Assembly (NCBI RefSeq): GCF_001014615.2
Contig: NZ_LBCQ02000007.1
Span: forward strand, 62,001-126,000
Direction of reading: 5' to 3'
Length of the DNA: 64,000 bases
From: Aquamicrobium sp. LC103
GTDB lineage: Bacteria > Pseudomonadota > Alphaproteobacteria > Rhizobiales > Rhizobiaceae
In this document: positions 45,258-55,686 of the stretch, piece by piece
How the letters are laid out: each line of letters begins with the position of its first letter
Position numbering within the stretch: position 1 is the stretch's first letter
Notes under the pieces: generated by a model
Database searches by the model: none
The model's input: only the letters and a program-made list of their open reading frames with translations
Told to the model about the DNA's origin: nothing
Translations under genes and position numbers: made by a program

Positions 45258-46133
45258 ATGGTCCGGAAGGACGGGAGAGTGGGCGAAGCGATCGACAGGA
45301 AAGCCGCGGCAGCGGCCCCGATGGAAAAGCTCTGGAGCGACACGGATGCCGAGCGCGGCGTGTCGGAGCCTTCGCTCGTCGTCGACGTCGCCGGCTTCGA
45401 AGGTCCGCTCGACCTGCTCCTGCACCTTGCCCGCAACCAGAGGGTCGATCTCGCGCGCATCTCCGTGCTCGCGCTTGCCGAGCAGTACATCGCCTTCATC
45501 GAACGGGCGCGCGCTCTGCGGCTCGAGCTTGCGGCCGACTATCTGGTGATGGCGGCGTGGCTCGCCTTCCTTAAGTCGAAGCTTCTGATCCCCAAGCAGG
45601 CGAATGACGAAGGCCAGAGCGGCGAGGAAATGGCCGCCGTCCTGCAGTTCCGCCTGAAGCGGCTGGAGGCCATGCGCGACGCGGCGGCGCGGCTCGTCAA
45701 CCGCAACCGGCTCGGCCGCGACGTCTTTGCCCGCGGCATGCCGGAAACGGTGATCGTGGACAAGCGCAACGTCTATTCGGCGACGCTCTACGATCTTCTG
45801 ACCGCTTATGCCTCGCAGCGTCAGCGCCAGGCGATCACCAATGTCCGCATCGCCAAGCGTGGCGTCTGGTCCTTGAAGGAGGCGAGGGAGATCCTCAACC
45901 GCCTGATCGGCGAGTTTCGCGACTGGACCGCGCTCGACGCCTTCCTCGTCGAATATCTCGCCACGCCGGCGGAGCGGGCGACGGCGATCGCAAGCTCCTT
46001 CGCCGCCAGCCTCGAACTGGTGCGCGAGGGCGCGATCGAGATGCGCCAGACGGAGGCTTTCGCGCCTCTCTACATGCGGGCGAAGCAAAAGGCCGCGGCG
46101 CACACCGCCGCCAGCGAGGTGGTTCATGACTGA
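45258..46133 (+). CDS. scpA: Segregation and condensation protein A
   Basis: 291 residues from ATG 45258; an internal ATG at 45321 is possible. Kleisin marks: the N-terminal SMC-neck-binding motif [20 protein letters not shown] followed by [19 protein letters not shown] and [19 protein letters not shown], and a C-terminal winged helix ([20 protein letters not shown]). With ScpB and SMC it forms the condensin that separates chromosomes. It overlaps scpB by 8 bases. Confidence 0.93.
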   Translation: MVRKDGRVGEAIDRKAAAAAPMEKLWSDTDAERGVSEPSLVVDVAGFEGPLDLLLHLARNQRVDLARISVLALAEQYIAFIERARALRLELAADYLVMAAWLAFLKSKLLIPKQANDEGQSGEEMAAVLQFRLKRLEAMRDAAARLVNRNRLGRDVFARGMPETVIVDKRNVYSATLYDLLTAYASQRQRQAITNVRIAKRGVWSLKEAREILNRLIGEFRDWTALDAFLVEYLATPAERATAIASSFAASLELVREGAIEMRQTEAFAPLYMRAKQKAAAHTAASEVVHD

Positions 46134-46854
46134 AGGCGGCAGCGCGAGGATCATCCCGCTTTCCTTCGACGAGGAGGCGGGCGCGAGCCAGATCGTCCAG
46201 ATCCATATGGCGGAGGCCGTGCGCATGGCGGAAGCCATCGTCTTCGCTTCCGCCGAGCCCGTGTCGCGCAAGGCGCTGGAGGCGAGGCTGCCCGAAGGCG
46301 TCAACGTGCCTTCGGTGATGGCTGAGCTGGAGCGCGTCTACGAAAAACGCGGCGTGAACCTGGTCAGGGTCGGCGAGGCCTGGGCCTTCCGCACCGCCGG
46401 CGACCTCGCCTTCCTGATGAGCCGCGACACGGTCCAGCAGAAGAAGCTTTCGCGCGCGGCCCTCGAAGTGCTTGCGATCATCGCCTACCACCAGCCGGTC
46501 ACGCGCGCCGAGATCGAGGAAATCCGGGGCGTCGAGACCTCCAAGGGCACGATCGACACGTTGATGGAGACGGGCTGGGTCAGGATGCGCGGCCGCCGAC
46601 GCACGCCGGGGCGTCCCGTCACATACGGCACGACCGAAACCTTCCTCGACCATTTCGGCCTCGAGGAAGTGCGCGACCTGCCGGGCATCGACGAACTGAG
46701 GGGCGCAGGCCTGCTCTCCTCGCGCATGCCGACGAACTTCGCCGTCCCTCAGCCCCCTTCCGATCCCGATCTACTGACCGAGGACGAGGATCCGCTGACC
46801 GACATCGATCTCGAGGAGCTCGGCCTGTTGACACCCAGGGTCGAGGATGATTGA
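46126..46854 (+). CDS. scpB: Segregation and condensation protein B
   Basis: 242 residues. Two winged-helix domains: [20 protein letters not shown] near the start, and [20 protein letters not shown] with [20 protein letters not shown] in the second, the ScpB signature. The tail is acidic ([13 protein letters not shown]). It dimerises and bridges the ScpA kleisin in the SMC complex. Translationally coupled to scpA by an 8-base overlap. Confidence 0.95.
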   Translation: MTEGGSARIIPLSFDEEAGASQIVQIHMAEAVRMAEAIVFASAEPVSRKALEARLPEGVNVPSVMAELERVYEKRGVNLVRVGEAWAFRTAGDLAFLMSRDTVQQKKLSRAALEVLAIIAYHQPVTRAEIEEIRGVETSKGTIDTLMETGWVRMRGRRRTPGRPVTYGTTETFLDHFGLEEVRDLPGIDELRGAGLLSSRMPTNFAVPQPPSDPDLLTEDEDPLTDIDLEELGLLTPRVEDD

Positions 46855-46914
46855 CCACTGACCCAGGAACGAGGCGGCTGGAGCCCTGGGCTCCGATCCT
46901 GAGGTTTGGGTGCG

Positions 46915-48018
46915 ATGGCGGGTGAGACGAAGAACGGGACGCGGGTGACGGCGGGCGTCACATTCGCGGCGCGGCTCGCCTTCGAACGCATCAGTCATGA
47001 ATTCTCGCCCAGCGCCGTGACCTTGCGCGACGTCTCGCTTTCCGCCGAACCGGGCGAGGTGCTGTGCCTCCTGGGACCGTCGGGCTCCGGCAAGACGACG
47101 CTCCTGCGGATCGCCGCCGGCATCGAGCCGCAGACGCGCGGCAGGGTGCTGCTCAACGATCGGGAAATCGCCGGCCCGTCGGTGTTCCTGCCGCCCGAGC
47201 AGCGGTCGATCGGCCTGGTCTTCCAGGATTTCGCGCTGTTTCCGCATCTGACGATACTGGACAATGTCCGCTTCGGCCTCACCGCGCTTTCGCGCGAGGA
47301 AGCCAGGAAGGAAGCGATAATCTCGCTGGGGCGGGTGGGGCTGGAAAGCTACGCCAACGCCTATCCGCACGTCCTTTCCGGCGGCGAGCAGCAGCGCGTC
47401 GCGTTGGCGCGCGCGATCGCGCCGCGCCCGGCTGTGCTTCTGATGGACGAACCCTTTTCCGGCCTCGACTCGCGCCTCAAGGACAGCGTGAGGGCCGAAA
47501 CCCTCGCCATTCTGCGCCAAAGCCGCGCAACCGCCATAGTTGTCACCCATGATGCGGAAGAGGCGATGCGCATGGGCGACCGCATAGCCCTGCTCAAGGA
47601 TGGCGGGCTGGTGCAGGTGGGCACGGCGGAGGAGCTTTATCAGCGCCCGGCCGATCTTTTTGCGGCAGGATTTTTCTCGGAATTGAATATTTTCGATTCC
47701 CGTGCGTTTGAAGGAGCGGTAGATACTCCCGTCGGCCGGTTTGCGGCACCGCATCTGGCGGAGGGCGCGAAAGCTTCGGTGGCGCTTCGCCTGTCGGCCT
47801 TCGACGTGTCGGACAAGGACGGCGAGGTGCCCGCTCGTGTGGTCTCGCGCCACTATCTGGGAGTGGTCGAACTGCTGGAGCTTGCCGTTCCGGGAGCCGA
47901 CAAGCCGGTGCGGGCGCGCGTGAGGTGCGGCGCTTTGTCCGGAACGGATCGTGACATCTGGCTCACGGTCAGAAAGTCTGATGTGCTTGTGTTTGAAAGA
48001 ACAGGCGAAAGCGCATAA
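46915..48018 (+). CDS. ABC transporter ATP-binding protein, PotA/FbpC-like, without partner genes
   Basis: 367 residues from ATG 46915; TGAGG lies 10 bases upstream. Full ATPase: Walker [18 protein letters not shown]-loop [12 protein letters not shown], signature [20 protein letters not shown], Walker [16 protein letters not shown] and H-loop [15 protein letters not shown]. The C-terminal part (about 240-365) is TOBE-like ([32 protein letters not shown]). Such subunits power spermidine, iron or thiosulfate importers, but no permease or binding protein gene is near. It separates scpB from tatA, which elsewhere adjoin, so it may be an insertion; substrate unknown. Confidence 0.85.
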   Translation: MAGETKNGTRVTAGVTFAARLAFERISHEFSPSAVTLRDVSLSAEPGEVLCLLGPSGSGKTTLLRIAAGIEPQTRGRVLLNDREIAGPSVFLPPEQRSIGLVFQDFALFPHLTILDNVRFGLTALSREEARKEAIISLGRVGLESYANAYPHVLSGGEQQRVALARAIAPRPAVLLMDEPFSGLDSRLKDSVRAETLAILRQSRATAIVVTHDAEEAMRMGDRIALLKDGGLVQVGTAEELYQRPADLFAAGFFSELNIFDSRAFEGAVDTPVGRFAAPHLAEGAKASVALRLSAFDVSDKDGEVPARVVSRHYLGVVELLELAVPGADKPVRARVRCGALSGTDRDIWLTVRKSDVLVFERTGESA

Positions 48019-48068
48019 ATCAATCGGGTCCTTCGCGGGACTTGGGAAACATTCGAAAGAGAGTGATC

Positions 48069-48293
48069 ATGGGTAGCTTCTCAATCTGGCACTGGCTCAT
48101 CGTCCTGGTGGTCGTGCTGTTGCTGTTCGGCCGTGGCAAGATCCCCGAGCTGATGGGCGACATGGCCAAGGGCATCAAGAGCTTCAAGAAGGGCATGGCC
48201 GACGAGGACGAGGCGGAAAACGCCAAGACCGTCGAGCATCGCACCGACGAAACGGTCGCATCCTCCAAGGAAAAGGCCAGCAAGACCTCGTAA
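48069..48293 (+). CDS. tatA: Twin-arginine translocase subunit TatA
   Basis: 74 residues from ATG 48069 with GAGAG upstream. One N-terminal membrane helix ([20 protein letters not shown]), the hinge [20 protein letters not shown], an amphipathic helix and a short charged tail. It oligomerises to form the folded-protein translocation passage with TatBC. First of the tatABC operon. Confidence 0.95.
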   Translation: MGSFSIWHWLIVLVVVLLLFGRGKIPELMGDMAKGIKSFKKGMADEDEAENAKTVEHRTDETVASSKEKASKTS

Positions 48294-48349
48294 CGTGCGG
48301 GGGCTTCCTTTTTCCCGCGCCAAATCGATTGCTGACCGGATAAAGAGCG

Positions 48350-48991
48350 ATGTTCGAAATCGGCTGGACTGAGATGCTCGTGATCGCGATCGTCATGATC
48401 GTGGTCGTGGGCCCGAAAGACTTGCCCAAGATGCTGCGCACCTTCGGCAAAATGACGTCGAAGATGAGGTCGATGGCGGGTGATTTCCGCAAGCAGTTCG
48501 ATGAGGCGATGAAGGAAGCCGAGCTCGACGACCTGAAGAACCTGGCGGACGACGCGCGAAAGCTCAACCCCGCCAGTGAGATCAGGAAGGCGCTTAATCC
48601 GATGGAGAAGGCAGCCGCCGACGTGCGCGCGGGTCTCGACGCGGCGATGAAGCCGAACAAGGCGGCGCCGGGCGAGCCTGCCTCCGAGGTCGCGCAAGCC
48701 GCCGAACCGCTCAAGGCCGGCGCGGCTGCCATGCCGGGCGCGGACGAGGCGGCGAAAGCTGCGTCGGGCAACGGTGCCGCGCCGACGACCTCGGCCCAGG
48801 CTGCCGCCAGGGGCAAGGCCGCTTCCACGGCCAAGGCTGCGTCCGTCGCCAAACCGGGCGCTTCGGCGAAGACGCCCAAATCCGCTGGCGCCGCCGCGAA
48901 GCCTGTCAAGGCGACGGCCGCGAAGCCCGCGGCGAAGAAGACGGCCGCTGCCAAACCGGGCAAGGCGAAATCAGGCGGGGCTGCCAAGTGA
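48350..48991 (+). CDS. tatB: Twin-arginine translocase subunit TatB
   Basis: 213 residues. The membrane helix MFEIGWTEMLVIAIVMIVVV and GPKDLPKMLRTFGKMTSKMR identify TatB. An amphipathic region to about residue 110 is followed by a low-complexity Ala/Lys/Pro tail of about 100 residues (AAAKPVKATAAKPAAKKTAA), longer than in enteric TatB but common in rhizobia. It binds twin-arginine signal peptides together with TatC. The stop overlaps the tatC start by 4 bases. Confidence 0.93.
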   Translation: MFEIGWTEMLVIAIVMIVVVGPKDLPKMLRTFGKMTSKMRSMAGDFRKQFDEAMKEAELDDLKNLADDARKLNPASEIRKALNPMEKAAADVRAGLDAAMKPNKAAPGEPASEVAQAAEPLKAGAAAMPGADEAAKAASGNGAAPTTSAQAAARGKAASTAKAASVAKPGASAKTPKSAGAAAKPVKATAAKPAAKKTAAAKPGKAKSGGAAK

Positions 48992-49866
48992 CCACCGAAG
49001 ACGACGAAATCGACAAGTCTTCAGCGCCTCTGATCGAGCATCTGATCGAGTTGCGGTCCCGGCTGATCTGGTCGCTGGGCGGCTTCTTCGTGGCCTTCCT
49101 GGTATGCTTTTTCTTCGCCAAGCATCTCTTCAACCTCCTAGTGCTGCCGTTCCAATGGGCGACGCGCTGGGCGGGGCTCGACGCTTCCAAGGTAGATCTC
49201 ATCTACACGGCGCCGCAGGAATTCTTCTTCACGCAGATCAAGATCGGCATGTTCGGCGGCCTGGTCCTGGCCTTCCCGCTGATCGCGGCGCAGATCTACA
49301 AATTCGTGGCTCCCGGCCTCTACAAGAACGAGCGCGCGGCCTTCCGGCCGTTTCTCATCGCGTCGCCGGTGCTCTTCCTCATCGGCGCGGCGCTCGTCTA
49401 TTTCTTCTTCACCCCCATGGTGATGTGGTTCTTCCTGTCGATGCAGCAGGTGGGGCCGGAAAACGAAATCCAGATATCGCTCCTGCCGCGCGTCTCCGAG
49501 TATCTCGGGCTAATCATGACGCTGATCTTCTCCTTCGGCCTGGTGTTCCAGTTGCCGGTGGTGACGACGCTGATGGCCCGTGTGGGGCTGCTTTCTTCCG
49601 AGGCGCTGATCGACAAGCGCAAATGGGCGATCGTTCTCGCCTTCGTGGTGGCGGCGATCCTGACGCCGCCCGACCCGGTCAGCCAGATCGGCCTTGCGGT
49701 TCCGACCATCATTCTCTACGAGGTCTCCATCTGGCTTGCACGCAGAGTCGAACGTCAGCGCAAGGAAGATCAGGCAGCTAGGGACGAGCAGGAGGCCGGA
49801 ACGGCCGAAGCGGCGCAAGCCGAGGCGTCCGAGGCCGACAAGGCAGAGCAACCTTCCGCGTCCTGA
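48988..49866 (+). CDS. tatC: Sec-independent protein translocase TatC
   Basis: 292 residues from a GTG in the GTGA overlap with tatB. Six membrane helices: LIEHLIELRSRLIWSLGGFF at the N-terminus, the conserved FTQIKIGMFGGLVLAFPLIA and AAQIYKFVAPGLYKNERAAF, and later GLVFQLPVVTTLMARVGLL. It is the receptor for Tat signal peptides. An acidic, Ala-rich tail of about 35 residues follows the last helix. Confidence 0.96.
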   Translation: MTTEDDEIDKSSAPLIEHLIELRSRLIWSLGGFFVAFLVCFFFAKHLFNLLVLPFQWATRWAGLDASKVDLIYTAPQEFFFTQIKIGMFGGLVLAFPLIAAQIYKFVAPGLYKNERAAFRPFLIASPVLFLIGAALVYFFFTPMVMWFFLSMQQVGPENEIQISLLPRVSEYLGLIMTLIFSFGLVFQLPVVTTLMARVGLLSSEALIDKRKWAIVLAFVVAAILTPPDPVSQIGLAVPTIILYEVSIWLARRVERQRKEDQAARDEQEAGTAEAAQAEASEADKAEQPSAS

Positions 49867-49934
49867 TCTCCGGCAATGTGTCGACGTCGCGTGGGGCCGG
49901 TCTAACTTGTCGCCCGCGTTCGGATACCTGACCC

Positions 49935-51239
49935 ATGCTTGACATCAAATGGATTCGCGAGAACCCCCAGGCCCTCATCAATGCGCTCGAGAAGCGCGGC
50001 CAGTCGGCATTGGCGGCGCAGTCCTCGGTCAACGACCTGATCGCGCTGGATGAATCGCGCCGCGCGCATCTCGGCAGGCTTCAGGAAGCGCAGGAGCGCC
50101 GCAACGCCGCCTCCAAGGAGATCGGCAACGCGATGCGCGCCGGCGATTCCGCGCTGGCCGAAAAGCTGAAAGCCGAGGTCAACGAGATCAAGGGCTTCAT
50201 CCAGTCCGGCGAGGCGACCGAGCGGGAGCTCGACAAGAAGCTGGAAGACGCGCTCGCCGTCGTTCCGAACCTTCCCTTGCCGGACGTGCCGGTCGGCGCG
50301 GACGAGAACGACAATGTCGAGGTCCGCAAGGTTGGCGCGGTCAAGCAGCGGACCAACTGGACTCGCGAGCATTTCGAGATTGGCGAACTGCTCGGCATGA
50401 TGGATTTCGAGCGCGCCGCGAAACTTTCGGGCGCGCGCTTCACCGTGCTCAAGGGCAAGCTCGCGCGGCTCGAGCGCGCGCTTGGCCAGTTCATGCTCGA
50501 CCTTCACGTCACCGAGCACGGCTATACCGAGGTGCAGCCGCCGCTGATGGTGCGCGACGAGGCGCTGTTCGGCACCAACCAATTGCCGAAATTCGAGGAG
50601 GATCTGTTCTTCACGCCGCATTCGGGCGGGCGTCTGGGCCTGATCCCGACGGCCGAGGTGCCGCTGACCAATCTGGTGCGCGAGGAGATCGTGGCGGCCG
50701 AGAAGCTGCCGCTGCGCTTTACCGCGCTCACGCCCTGCTTCCGTTCGGAGGCCGGCTCGGCGGGGCGCGACACGCGCGGCATGCTGCGTCAGCACCAGTT
50801 CTACAAGGTGGAGATGGTCTCGATCACCGATCAGGACTCCTCGATTGCCGAGCACGAGCGCATGACGCAATGCGCCGAGGAGGTGCTGAAACGCCTCGGC
50901 CTGCCGTTCCGCACGGTCGTGCTGTGCACCGGAGACATGGGGTTCGGCGCGCGCAAGACCTACGACATCGAGGTCTGGTTACCGGGCCAGAACACCTATC
51001 GCGAGATTTCGTCCTGCTCGGTCTGCGGCGACTTCCAGGCCCGCCGCATGGATGCCCGCTACCGTCCCGAAGGCGGCAAGGGCACGGCCTTCGTCCACAC
51101 GCTCAACGGCTCGGGCGTCGCCGTCGGGCGCGCCCTCATCGCCGTGATGGAGAATTATCAGAACGAGGACGGCTCCATTACCATTCCTGAAGTTTTGCGC
51201 CCTTACATGGGCGGTCTGGAAAAGATCGAAGCGAATTGA
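49935..51239 (+). CDS. serS: Seryl-tRNA synthetase
   Basis: 434 residues. The N-terminal tRNA-binding coiled coil (about 28-105) is followed by the class II catalytic core with [15 protein letters not shown], motif 2 [25 protein letters not shown]-like [20 protein letters not shown] and motif 3 [19 protein letters not shown]. It charges tRNA-Ser and tRNA-Sec. surE begins 10 bases after its stop. Confidence 0.97.
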   Translation: MLDIKWIRENPQALINALEKRGQSALAAQSSVNDLIALDESRRAHLGRLQEAQERRNAASKEIGNAMRAGDSALAEKLKAEVNEIKGFIQSGEATERELDKKLEDALAVVPNLPLPDVPVGADENDNVEVRKVGAVKQRTNWTREHFEIGELLGMMDFERAAKLSGARFTVLKGKLARLERALGQFMLDLHVTEHGYTEVQPPLMVRDEALFGTNQLPKFEEDLFFTPHSGGRLGLIPTAEVPLTNLVREEIVAAEKLPLRFTALTPCFRSEAGSAGRDTRGMLRQHQFYKVEMVSITDQDSSIAEHERMTQCAEEVLKRLGLPFRTVVLCTGDMGFGARKTYDIEVWLPGQNTYREISSCSVCGDFQARRMDARYRPEGGKGTAFVHTLNGSGVAVGRALIAVMENYQNEDGSITIPEVLRPYMGGLEKIEAN

Positions 51240-51248
51240 GGCTGTAAA

Positions 51249-52007
51249 TTGCGCATATTGCTCACCAACGACGACGGCGTGCATGCCGAAGGGCTGGCCG
51301 TGCTCGAACGCATCGCCCGCAAGCTCTCCGACGATGTGTGGGTGGTGGCGCCTGAAACCGACCAATCCGGTTTCGCCCATTCGCTTTCGCTGTCGACGCC
51401 GCTGCGCATGCGCAAGGTGCGCGACAAGCACTACGCCGTGCGCGGCACGCCGACCGACTGCGTCATCATGGGCGTGCGCCATCTGATGCCGGAGCCGCCG
51501 GACCTGATTCTTTCCGGCGTCAATTCCGGCTCCAACGTTGCCGACGACGTCACCTATTCGGGCACGATCGCCGGCGCGATGGAGGGCACGCTTCTCGGCA
51601 TCCGCTCGATCGCGCTGAGCCAGGGCTATTCGGTGACCGAGGAGGGCCGCGCGGTGCTTTGGGAAACCTCGGAGCGGCACGCGCCGGCGCTGCTCGAAAA
51701 GCTGGTCAGGCTGCCCCTGCCCGAAAACGTCTTCCTCAACGTCAATTTCCCCAACTGCTCGGCCGACGAGGTCAAGGGCGCTACGGTGACCAGTCAGGGC
51801 AAGCTGGTGCACGGCCTCTGGCTCGACGAACGCAAGGACGGGCGCGGCTTTCCCTATTACTGGCTTCGTTTTGGCCGCGAGCCGGCGGAGGTGCGCGACG
51901 GTACGGACCTTGCCGCGATCCGCGCCGATCATATTTCGGTGACGCCACTGCACATGGACCTCACCGCCCATGCGCTGAAGGACATGATCGCCAAGGCGCT
52001 TGCATGA
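51249..52007 (+). CDS. surE: 5'/3'-nucleotidase SurE
   Basis: 252 residues from TTG 51249 with GAGG about 8 bases upstream. SurE marks: [20 protein letters not shown] with the metal-binding [43 protein letters not shown] and LNVNFPNC. It is a metal-dependent nucleotidase, also active on polyphosphate. The serS, surE, pcm, nlpD-like order resembles the gammaproteobacterial surE-pcm-nlpD group. Its stop overlaps the pcm start by 4 bases. Confidence 0.95.
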   Translation: MRILLTNDDGVHAEGLAVLERIARKLSDDVWVVAPETDQSGFAHSLSLSTPLRMRKVRDKHYAVRGTPTDCVIMGVRHLMPEPPDLILSGVNSGSNVADDVTYSGTIAGAMEGTLLGIRSIALSQGYSVTEEGRAVLWETSERHAPALLEKLVRLPLPENVFLNVNFPNCSADEVKGATVTSQGKLVHGLWLDERKDGRGFPYYWLRFGREPAEVRDGTDLAAIRADHISVTPLHMDLTAHALKDMIAKALA

Positions 52008-52657
52008 ACGTCGACGACGGAGATCGTGAAAGGATCGCGGCCTTCCTTCTGCGCATGCGATCTTCCGGCCTGAGCGCGCGCGATCTTCTGACCGCGATCG
52101 AGGCCACCCCGCGTCGCAATTTCGTTCCCGGCCAGTGGCATGCCGATGCATGGTCCGATCGCATGGTGCCCATCGCATGCGGCGAGACGATCGAGGGCAT
52201 CGACCTGCAGGCGAGGGCGCTCGCGGCGCTCGAACTGCAGCCCGGCCTGCGGGTTCTGGAGGTCGGCACCGGCTCTGGCTACACGGCGGCGCTCATGGCG
52301 CAGCTCGCCGGGCGCGTGCTGACGGTCGACCGCTACAAATCCCTCGTCGAGCAGGCCAAGCAGCGCTTCGAGGCGCTCGGCCTGACGAATGTGATCGCAC
52401 GGCAGGCCGACGGCTCCAACGGCTTGCCGGCGGAGGGGCCTTTCGATCGCATCATCGTGTGGGCTTCGTTCGAAAGCCTGCCGCGCGGTTTCGTCGACCA
52501 GCTTTCCACCGGCGGCGTGATGGTCGCTCCGATCGGCCCGGCCGAAGGCGTGCAGACCTTCGCGAAGCTGAGCAAGCTCGGCAGCCGTTTCGAGCGCGAA
52601 GACGTGGCGGAGGTGCGTTTGCAGCCGCTCGTGCCAAGCCTGGCGGCCGCGCTCTGA
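52004..52657 (+). CDS. pcm: Protein-L-isoaspartate O-methyltransferase
   Basis: 217 residues from ATG 52004 in an ATGA overlap with surE. PIMT marks: [20 protein letters not shown], the substrate segment [20 protein letters not shown] (a variant of the usual Gly-Gln-Thr-Ile-Ser) and SAM motif [20 protein letters not shown]. It methylates isoaspartyl residues for repair. Coupled with surE as in many bacteria. The paralogue at 23364 lacks this substrate segment. Confidence 0.9.
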   Translation: MNVDDGDRERIAAFLLRMRSSGLSARDLLTAIEATPRRNFVPGQWHADAWSDRMVPIACGETIEGIDLQARALAALELQPGLRVLEVGTGSGYTAALMAQLAGRVLTVDRYKSLVEQAKQRFEALGLTNVIARQADGSNGLPAEGPFDRIIVWASFESLPRGFVDQLSTGGVMVAPIGPAEGVQTFAKLSKLGSRFEREDVAEVRLQPLVPSLAAAL

Positions 52658-52763
52658 GCGCCCTTTATTCAGTTTTTACGAGATATTTCGCGGTTTTAAC
52701 CGACCGGTAACATTAACGCGCTTTAATCGGTGCCAGTAGGTACTGGGTATTGCGGGTAGTGTC

Positions 52764-54143
52764 ATGCGGTTCGGTATTTCAGACAAAAACCAGCGTAAGC
52801 TTTTGCAAGGAGCGGCGCTCTTGCTCGTCGGAGGTATTTCGGCGGGTTGCAGCTCCGACGTAACCCGTTTCCAGGACTCCCTCCTCACGGGTTCGACGCA
52901 GGCGCAGGCCTCTCAGCCTGCCGGCGGCTATGTCGATAGCACCTACACCGGTTCGATCCGTCCCAATGTGATGGCGAAGAACGGCGCGCCGATCCCGAGC
53001 GCCGACGTTCAGAGCGGTCCCTACGGGCAGCCGGGGCAGATGGTCGCTTCCGCTCCCTCATACCCCAGCCAGTATCCGAGTCAGCCGGCAGTTTCCTCGC
53101 AGGTTTCCTCCGGCTCCGCGCTCGCTCCCGTACAGCGTTCCAATCTCGATTCTCCGTCGGCCAACTCGCAGACGATGGCGCAGTTGCCGCCGCCGCAGCA
53201 GCCCGCGCCGCGGTCCGCCGATGCCGGATGGTCGAACACGGCATCCGGTTCGGTGGGCAATGCGCCGCAGACTGCACCGCAGACCGCCAATGCGCAGCAG
53301 CCGTCGCTTCCCGCCAATCAGCCAATTCCCGGCCAGGCGCCGGATCGTCTCGCGGTGCTGCCGCAGCAGCCGAAACTCAAGGAGGCCGCCACCGGCCAGC
53401 AGACGGCGAGCCCGGCCACGCCCGCCAATGCAGGCAGCGCCGGAGGCAGCTATACGGTCGTTGCCGGCGACACGCTCAACGGCATCGCCAGGAAGAATGG
53501 CGTCAGCGCCGAAGCGCTCAAGAGCGCGAACGGCCTCTCGAGCGGCCTGATCCGTATCGGCCAGACGCTGACGATTCCGTCGTCGGGCGGCAACGCTTCG
53601 GTCCAGCTTGCAAGCGCGCCGGCGGCGAAGCCCGAGGTGAAGACGACGGCCTCGACGCCCAGCGAGACACCCAAGCCTCAGGTCGCCGCATACACGCCTC
53701 CCGCCTCCAAGGTGATCGAGAGCGTGAAGGAGGAAACGGCGGGCGTCGCCGCGCCCGATGCGACCGGCATCAGCCGGATGCGCTGGCCGGTGCGAGGCAG
53801 GGTGATCGCGCCGTTCGGCGGTGGTTCCGGCAAGGCCAATGACGGCATCGACATAGCCGTGCCGGCGGGCACGCCCATCAAGGCCGCGGAAAACGGCGTC
53901 GTCATCTATGCCGGCGACGGGCTGAAGGAGTTCGGCAACACGGTCCTCGTGCGCCACGAGGACGGCCTGGTCACTGTCTACGGCCACGCCAGCGAGATCA
54001 ACGTCAAGCGCGGCGAGAAGGTTCGCCGTGGACAGGACATCGGACGTACCGGCATGACCGGATCGGCGGACACGCCGAAGCTGCATTTCGAGGTTCGCAA
54101 GGATTCGACGCCGGTCGATCCTATCGGCTTCCTCGAAGGCTAG
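52764..54143 (+). CDS. NlpD/DipM-like lipoprotein with LysM and degenerate LytM (M23) domain
   Basis: 459 residues. Lipobox GGISAGC puts the lipidated cysteine at about residue 29. A long Pro/Gln/Ser-rich linker leads to a LysM domain at about 230-275 (YTVVAGDTLNGIARKNGVSA) and a LytM fold at about 335-455. The first zinc ligand of the HxGxD motif is replaced (NDGID, N359), and the HxH motif reads KLHFEV, so the first histidine is lost (K439). As in E. coli NlpD and EnvC, it should activate amidases at the division site rather than cut peptidoglycan itself. It follows surE-pcm and ends in a strong terminator. Confidence 0.88.
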   Translation: MRFGISDKNQRKLLQGAALLLVGGISAGCSSDVTRFQDSLLTGSTQAQASQPAGGYVDSTYTGSIRPNVMAKNGAPIPSADVQSGPYGQPGQMVASAPSYPSQYPSQPAVSSQVSSGSALAPVQRSNLDSPSANSQTMAQLPPPQQPAPRSADAGWSNTASGSVGNAPQTAPQTANAQQPSLPANQPIPGQAPDRLAVLPQQPKLKEAATGQQTASPATPANAGSAGGSYTVVAGDTLNGIARKNGVSAEALKSANGLSSGLIRIGQTLTIPSSGGNASVQLASAPAAKPEVKTTASTPSETPKPQVAAYTPPASKVIESVKEETAGVAAPDATGISRMRWPVRGRVIAPFGGGSGKANDGIDIAVPAGTPIKAAENGVVIYAGDGLKEFGNTVLVRHEDGLVTVYGHASEINVKRGEKVRRGQDIGRTGMTGSADTPKLHFEVRKDSTPVDPIGFLEG

Positions 54144-54207
54144 CAGCCTCAGGGACAAAGAAGAAAGTTCCGCGGACCGAAGTGTATTCAGTACGGTTCG
54201 CCAGCTC

Positions 54208-54240
54208 GCCCGCCTCCTTACGGAGGCGGGCTTTCTGTTT
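54208..54240 (+). terminator. Intrinsic terminator after the NlpD-like gene
   Basis: GCCCGCCTCC, loop TTAC, GGAGGCGGGC, then TTTCTGTTTTC: a 10-base-pair stem with a U-rich tail on the plus strand, directly abutting the 3' end of the convergent ATPase gene. Confidence 0.93.
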
Positions 54241-55131
54241 TCAGGCCGAAGCCTTCAGCGGCTGGCCCAGCCTTCCGGCGAGATCCTGGACGAACTGCCA
54301 GGCGACGCGGCCGGAGCGGCTACCGCGGGTCGTTGACCATTCGAGTGCGTCGCGACGCAATTCCTCCGGATCGATCTTCAATTCATGGTGGCGCACATAG
54401 CCGTCGATCATGTCGAGATACTCGTCCTGCGAGCATTTATGGAAACCGAGCCAGAGGCCGAAACGGTCCGACAGCGACACTTTTTCCTCCACCGCCTCGG
54501 ACGGGTTGATCGCGGTCGAGCGCTCGTTGTCGATCATGTCGCGCGGCAGGAGATGACGCCGGTTCGATGTGGCAAAGAAAATGACGTTTTCCGGCCGTCC
54601 CTCGACGCCTCCTTCCAGCGCCGCCTTGAGCGATTTGTAGGAAGTGTCGTCATGATCGAAGGAGAGGTCGTCGCAGAACAGGATGAAGCGGTATTCCGAG
54701 GCCTTCAGGATCGCCATGAGCCGAGGCAGCGTGTCGATGTCCTCGCGATGGATCTCGATCAGCTTGAGCGGGGTCTGCTTTCTTGTGTGGTTGATGGTTG
54801 CGTGAACGGCCTTGACCAGCGAGGACTTGCCCATGCCGCGCGCGCCCCAGAGCAGGGCATTGTTGGCCGGAAGCCCGTCGGCGAAGCGTTGCGTGTTGTC
54901 GAGGAGAATGTCGCGAACGCGGTCCACGCCCCTGATGAGCTCGATCTCGACGCGGTTCACCTTGGCGACCGGCTCCAGCAGGCCCTTTTCGGCGGACCAG
55001 ACGAAACAGTCGGCCGCCGAGATGTCGGTGGGCTCAATCGTCGCAGGCCCGAGCCGCGAGATCGCCTCGATCAGGCTGTCGAGCTTCTTGTTCAGGATTT
55101 CCAGCGATTCTTGCTTCATTTGACGAGACAT
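54241..55131 (-). CDS. DUF815 AAA-type ATPase
   Basis: 296 residues. The P-loop lies in ALLWGARGMGKSSLVKAVH (near residue 100), Walker B in FILFCDDLSFDHDD, followed by KSLKAALEGGVEGRPENVIF and FATSNRRHLLPRDM, the typical core of the DUF815 family. The C-terminal domain is helical (FHKCSQDEYLDMIDGYVRHH). It is conserved in bacteria but of unknown target. It is the only minus-strand gene inside this core block and is divergent from yajC. Confidence 0.85.
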   Translation of the reverse strand: MSRQMKQESLEILNKKLDSLIEAISRLGPATIEPTDISAADCFVWSAEKGLLEPVAKVNRVEIELIRGVDRVRDILLDNTQRFADGLPANNALLWGARGMGKSSLVKAVHATINHTRKQTPLKLIEIHREDIDTLPRLMAILKASEYRFILFCDDLSFDHDDTSYKSLKAALEGGVEGRPENVIFFATSNRRHLLPRDMIDNERSTAINPSEAVEEKVSLSDRFGLWLGFHKCSQDEYLDMIDGYVRHHELKIDPEELRRDALEWSTTRGSRSGRVAWQFVQDLAGRLGQPLKASA

Positions 55132-55296
55132 TCTCTGATTTTCTTGAAGTCCATCGCTCTACCATGCGTTTTCCAGGCGGAAAAGCAGCGAGCCTTGGTC
55201 CAAGCGCGGTTGCATTGGCGGTGTTAGGGATTATATTCCGGCCAACTTAAAACGGGGCCGGTCAGCCGGCCTTTTCGCACTTTTCAGGAGTTTCCA

Positions 55297-55635
55297 ATGT
55301 TTGTCACACCGGCATATGCGCAGGCGGGCGCGGGCGGCGCCCCGGACATTTTCATCAGCATTTTGCCCTTCGTCCTGATCTTCGTTATCATGTACTTCCT
55401 CATCATCCGGCCGCAGCGCCAGCAGATGAAGAAGCGCGGCGAGATGCTGGCGGCCATTCGCCGGGGCGATACGGTGGTGACGGGCGGCGGCCTGATCGGC
55501 AAGGTGACCAAGGTCACCGACGATGAGGTTGAAGTCGATCTCGGCGGTGGCAATAAGGTTACCTCGATCCGCTCGATGATCACCGATGTGCGCGTGAAGG
55601 GCGAACCCGTGGCGAACCAAAACGCCAAGAAGTAA
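55297..55635 (+). CDS. yajC: Preprotein translocase subunit YajC
   Basis: 112 residues. One membrane helix, DIFISILPFVLIFVIMYFLI, directly followed by the YajC signature RPQRQQMKKRGEMLAAIRRG and DTVVTGGGLIGKVTKVTDDE. It associates with SecDF and the SecYEG channel. First gene of a yajC, secDF, NDUFAF3-like, NDUFAF6-like operon, with 51 bases to secDF. Confidence 0.95.
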   Translation: MFVTPAYAQAGAGGAPDIFISILPFVLIFVIMYFLIIRPQRQQMKKRGEMLAAIRRGDTVVTGGGLIGKVTKVTDDEVEVDLGGGNKVTSIRSMITDVRVKGEPVANQNAKK

Positions 55636-55686
55636 CCGCAATCGTGGCGCAAGCCACGATGCTTCCGCCTGACCATACGAGGCAAC

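Noticed and set aside
48294-48349. Terminator between tatA and tatB
   Set aside because: The GCGGG/CCCGC arms are short and the T-run lies between them; the genes are best read as one operon.
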